64,000 nt of DNA from Labyrinthula sp. Ha (taxonomy: Eukaryota; Sar; Bigyra; Labyrinthulida; Labyrinthulaceae): positions 806,001-870,000 of the forward strand of contig JAALGZ010000003.1 of the NCBI GenBank assembly GCA_015227615.1, written 5' to 3'. Below the pieces are notes generated by a model. It worked only from the letters and a program-made list of their open reading frames with translations. It was not told the DNA's origin and ran no database searches. Below are positions 60,585 to 64,000 of the stretch, one piece after another (position 1 is the stretch's first letter; every line of letters begins with the position of its first letter). The translations under genes were made by a program, and so were the position numbers.

Positions 60585-62621
60585 CATAAATTAAGAATAA
60601 AATTAGTAGTAGAACTAATATTGTCCACTAGTCTAACCAATCCTCTTCTAGTTGTCTACCGTCTATTACCACGAACTAAGCCAGTTCACGAAAGAAAACT
60701 TAGATATTTCGAGACAGTGTTGCATTACTACGGATTCTTATGGAAATTAATGAAACAGCTTCAAGAATGTAGTTTATTTTCTGAAATCGTTCTGTCGTCA
60801 TGTAGCTCATGGATAACAGTCAAAGTTAAACTGATAGTTCGATTCATTATTTTTCTTGCATCTGTTATTAAAACAATATTTTTTCGCAAGGATTCTCGTG
60901 TTTTGGTACAAAAATTTAACAAGAAAGCAATTTCTACCTTGAAACGAAGAAACATTCGAAAAGAACTTCTTTTGGGAATAAAACGTTACAAATTATTGTC
61001 GGAGCTCTATAAAAAATACAAAATAATTTCCAAACTTAGAAAATTTCCGCGCAATGATTCAGTCCGTCAAGACAGTTGGGATTTTCGTGACACCTTGAGA
61101 GGTTTGAGGAATGAAAATGAAGAGCTGAGACAAGAAAAAAACAATCTAGTTGGGGAAGCCCAAAGGTTATCGACTACTCTACATAAATACAAGTTAAAAG
61201 TTCGTTCTTTGGATTCTAAGTTTGTAGCACAAGACACAGATATTGCTACTTTAAACAGGTGCAACGAAACAATTCAACAAGAAAAAAAAAAAATGGAACA
61301 CGAAATCAATTTGCTTCAAGTTTCTAAGAGTTCAAAAGAGGAAAAAACTTCTTTTCTGGAGCAAAAACTTTTTAGGAAAACTATGCATGTGGAGCTCTGC
61401 AAAAGATTTGCTTACCAAAAAGAAATTCAACTGAGTCAAACTGTGCGGAGTTTTGAAAAGCTTAAAACTGAGCTTCAGGAAGAATGCCGCAAGAATTTAA
61501 TCTTTTCGGAAGCTCTTTCTAAGCAGACTGTTTTTGTGGAGCAACTAGAAAAAACTGTTCTGCAGCAAAATAAAAAGCTGGATTCCTTTGGACGAGTGGA
61601 AGAAGAATTTATTAGACTACAAGGAAACTTTGATTCTGAAATGACAAAAAATAAGAGCATGGAGAGAGAGATTTATAGACAACAGGAAGATATAGCAAAC
61701 ATGAAAAGAGAACAAGCTTCAAACAAAATGGTGAGAGAGCATTTAAATATGATTGTTGAAGATCTTAGCTGCAGACTTCTTGCCAAGAATGAGGTGATCA
61801 TTAGCTCGAACAAAAGAGGAACAGATTTACAATTGCAACATTCTTCTTTAAGGACAGAATTATTCGAATACAAAGCTAAAGCGAACTTGTTTACGAAAGA
61901 GCTTGAGTCGAAACAAAATGAGGTTGAGACACTTCAGGCTTCTATGGAAGATTTGCTGGGTTGGTGCAATCATATTGTGGTTGAGGCTCAGGAAGAAAAC
62001 AACGGTCTCCTGTTGAAAGTAGATGTTATTTCTGATCAACTTGAAAAGCTTCAACAGAAATATGCTGAGGAAAGTAAAGAGCAAAGTTCTCAGATTGAAA
62101 GTGCAAATAGTATAATCCGAGATTTACGAAAAAGGAACAGACTTCTCAATTCAGTTATTAAAGAAAAGGAAAGGTCATGCGAAATTCTCCTTACAAAACA
62201 GTCGGCAAACGAAAAAAGAATGAAAGAATTAGAAACAAGATTTCAATTGCTTTCAAGTGAGAATAATCAGGCTTTGCTGGAATTAAAGGCTACCGCCGAG
62301 CAGCTGGAGTCAAAGGAGAAGCAACTAACATGGCTTAAAAGGGAAAATAAAGAACTACAAAGCATTATGAATGAAAAAAACCATGTCAGAACTCTAGAAG
62401 ATGGAAGAACTTTATCTTCTCCTGGCTTTGAGGAGGCAAAGAGATCATTAAGAAGGTGCGTAAAGAGTGCGTCGATGAGAATCCATCGAGACTCAACTCT
62501 CTGCCGAGAACTAGGTCTTGACCTAGAACCGATCCAAGAACCAGCAACGCTTCAAGAAAGTCTTGAAAAGTTTAAAGAAAACCTAAGGAATCAAGTACAA
62601 AAACTAAGTGCGTACAAATAA
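60585..62621 (+). CDS. Long coiled-coil protein
   Basis: The frame is open from 60585 (right after TTTTCTAG) to 62621, about 678 codons. The first in-frame ATG inside it is at 60750. Residues upstream of that ATG look coding, so the true start may be an ATG at 60538-60540 followed directly by a 44-nt intron (GTAAAT...TTCTAG, 60541-60584). That splice is in frame but longer than other introns here. The N-terminal ~130 residues are basic with a hydrophobic patch (LIVRFIIFLASVIKTIFF). From about residue 165 (60585-based) almost the whole protein is heptad-rich coiled coil, with few Pro, ending in a basic Arg/Ser tail. Such proteins usually act as structural, tethering or cytoskeletal scaffolds. 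No specific family recognised. Confidence 0.83.
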   Translation, partial: HKLRIKLVVELILSTSLTNPLLVVYRLLPRTKPVHERKLRYFETVLHYYGFLWKLMKQLQECSLFSEIVLSSCSSWITVKVKLIVRFIIFLASVIKTIFFRKDSRVLVQKFNKKAISTLKRRNIRKELLLGIKRYKLLSELYKKYKIISKLRKFPRNDSVRQDSWDFRDTLRGLRNENEELRQEKNNLVGEAQRLSTTLHKYKLKVRSLDSKFVAQDTDIATLNRCNETIQQEKKKMEHEINLLQVSKSSKEEKTSFLEQKLFRKTMHVELCKRFAYQKEIQLSQTVRSFEKLKTELQEECRKNLIFSEALSKQTVFVEQLEKTVLQQNKKLDSFGRVEEEFIRLQGNFDSEMTKNKSMEREIYRQQEDIANMKREQASNKMVREHLNMIVEDLSCRLLAKNEVIISSNKRGTDLQLQHSSLRTELFEYKAKANLFTKELESKQNEVETLQASMEDLLGWCNHIVVEAQEENNGLLLKVDVISDQLEKLQQKYAEESKEQSSQIESANSIIRDLRKRNRLLNSVIKEKERSCEILLTKQSANEKRMKELETRFQLLSSENNQALLELKATAEQLESKEKQLTWLKRENKELQSIMNEKNHVRTLEDGRTLSSPGFEEAKRSLRRCVKSASMRIHRDSTLCRELGLDLEPIQEPATLQESLEKFKENLRNQVQKLSAYK

Positions 62622-64000
62622 CTCTTCTCGGGATAATGGACATGTTTTATGCAGATTTCCCGCAAAGATACAAAATGAAAGGAAAAGGTGCGTTAGGAAC
62701 ATCCCAATTTAAACTTTGTTTTATTAATCTGTGCCGAACTTTTTCTTGTATAGTCAATTAAGTACTTTGAATGGAGGCAGTATTATGTCTCTTTAGGCGT
62801 CATTTTACATTTTACCTAAATTGATACTACAGTAGAAAGCCGCTAGGAATTAACCAAAAGTTTGAAGCTGTAGCGTTTCATTTTAGATTTCCTAGAACTC
62901 TTTATGTTCTGTTCAGTTCATCGCTTCACGTTCAGCTGCTGTGGGTATGCAACTACTTCTGCAGCTATTTTATTTGGAAAGGGTTCAGATGGTTCCTAGC
63001 AGCCTTCTATTTTCTCTGAGTTTGGAAAACAAGAAAAAAAAAGGTTCTCCTCCAACGAGTAATCGAAGTATTTAGGCAGTGCTAGGAAATATAGATAGAT
63101 ATACTCTAGGACCATGGGTTTTAGTCTTTCTACCTATGTGCCAACGCTATTCTCAGCTTTCTACTAATACTCTTGGGTAGACTGAACCAAGTATGGTATA
63201 TAAAATGTAGAAGCTAAGTTAAGAGAAAGAACTTATTATTAGTTCAGGCACAATTGAAGGCCTAAGTTCCTGGTGCCTATTCTTTCGGATTGTTCAATAC
63301 TCTTGATTGAATACAATTACAACTGATTTCGAGACTCGTTTCATATGCTGTACAGGAGAATTCAACTGATAATCAAAACAATTGCAGTCCATAGACAGCA
63401 TACCAAGAACACTATATCAATGTTCCGTCAAAGAATTTTCATATTTTCACTATTTTTCTAAAGAACCTAGTTGCCTTGCTTTGCTCATGTGGCCCCTGAA
63501 GATTTCAAACTAAATGTCAGAGAAGCTTGCCTAAGCTTTTTTCTAGAAGCTGTTAGGTAATTTTTGAGTCCAGATCGTCCAGAGGCAGCATTATCAAAGT
63601 TTATGCCGATGACGGAATTTTCCGGCATTCCTTTGGAATATTAAAGTGAGTTATAACCTAAAATCTCATATCCAGAGAATTCGTATGGTTCCTCAATCAC
63701 TGTTGAACCACAGCAAAATATAAGATTTGCAATGGTTATTTTCAAATATAGCAATATGTTCGTAAAGTGGAGCGACAAAAAGTTTAAACGATTTTTATAC
63801 TAGTAGATTATATATAGTCCAAGATTAAAACCAACGTTGATATAGTATTTATTAACCCCGATTTCGCTCGTGATCATAATTTCACACCCTTTATTAGTGA
63901 ATATAGCTGTTGAGAATAACCGACCCTTGTTTTCCTTCTTAATTGAACACTTCAAGAAGCTAGTACATGGCCGAGAGCTAACAGTGGAGAATATTGACAA
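62622..64000. other. Gene-poor right end
   Basis: About 1.4 kb with dense stops. A weak minus-strand frame runs off the right edge (from 63,800), without motifs. Nothing else is supportable. Confidence 0.4.

Noticed and set aside
1-64000. Bacterial-type systems (operons, CRISPR, toxin-antitoxin, phage)
   Set aside because: Introns, Rab and kinase genes and the absence of operon structure show eukaryotic nuclear DNA; no repeat-spacer array seen.

Overview
This window is nuclear DNA from an AT-rich single-celled eukaryote (protist) that I cannot place further. The reading frames use the standard code, with TAA, TAG and TGA all acting as stops. Nearly every intron I can infer is only 29-34 nt long, starts with GTA and ends in TAG. 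The proteins are eukaryotic: a Rab GTPase, a PX-AGC kinase, a rolling-stone-like membrane protein and a SANT-like repeat protein. Short introns of this kind are known from several unrelated protist lineages, so they do not fix the taxon.

Layout. 0.65-2.0 kb: homocysteine S-methyltransferase (minus) and a small ORF. 7.0-9.4 kb: two minus-strand membrane protein genes, one joining EGF-like modules to a 7-TM region and one single-pass with a jacalin-like ectodomain. 13.2-15.6 kb: a convergent pair, a beta-lactamase-fold hydrolase (+) and a small membrane protein (-). The same pair recurs inverted at 31.5-33.9 kb. Between these arms lies another convergent pair: a PX-AGC kinase (23.0-24.8 kb, six exons) and a secreted/type I membrane protein with a 2OG-Fe(II) oxygenase-like domain and a His/Asp-rich ectodomain (25.0-27.0 kb). 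36.7-37.9 kb: a decayed Mutator-like transposase. 38.1-38.8 kb: a degenerate tandem array. 39.2-41.1 kb: a doubtful gene convergent with a multi-pass protein carrying a calcium-loop motif. 41.2-42.4 kb: a 5'-truncated LINE. 53.6-56.0 kb: a SANT-like protein convergent with a Rab GTPase. 60.6-62.6 kb: a coiled-coil protein.

Most genes sit as tight convergent pairs (125-229 bp between stop codons), separated by 3-16 kb tracts rich in stop codons. Those tracts hold recognisable decayed DNA transposon and LINE remains plus many short protein-like shreds, so I read them as worn-out mobile-element debris.

The most notable structure is the ~2.4 kb inverted duplication. Its two hydrolase copies are mosaics: a ~270 bp stretch is almost identical even at silent sites, while neighbouring coding islands are far more diverged than the noncoding spacer between the genes. 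This points to gene conversion combined with diversification of part of the enzyme. No tRNA, rRNA, CRISPR array or prokaryotic operon signal was seen.
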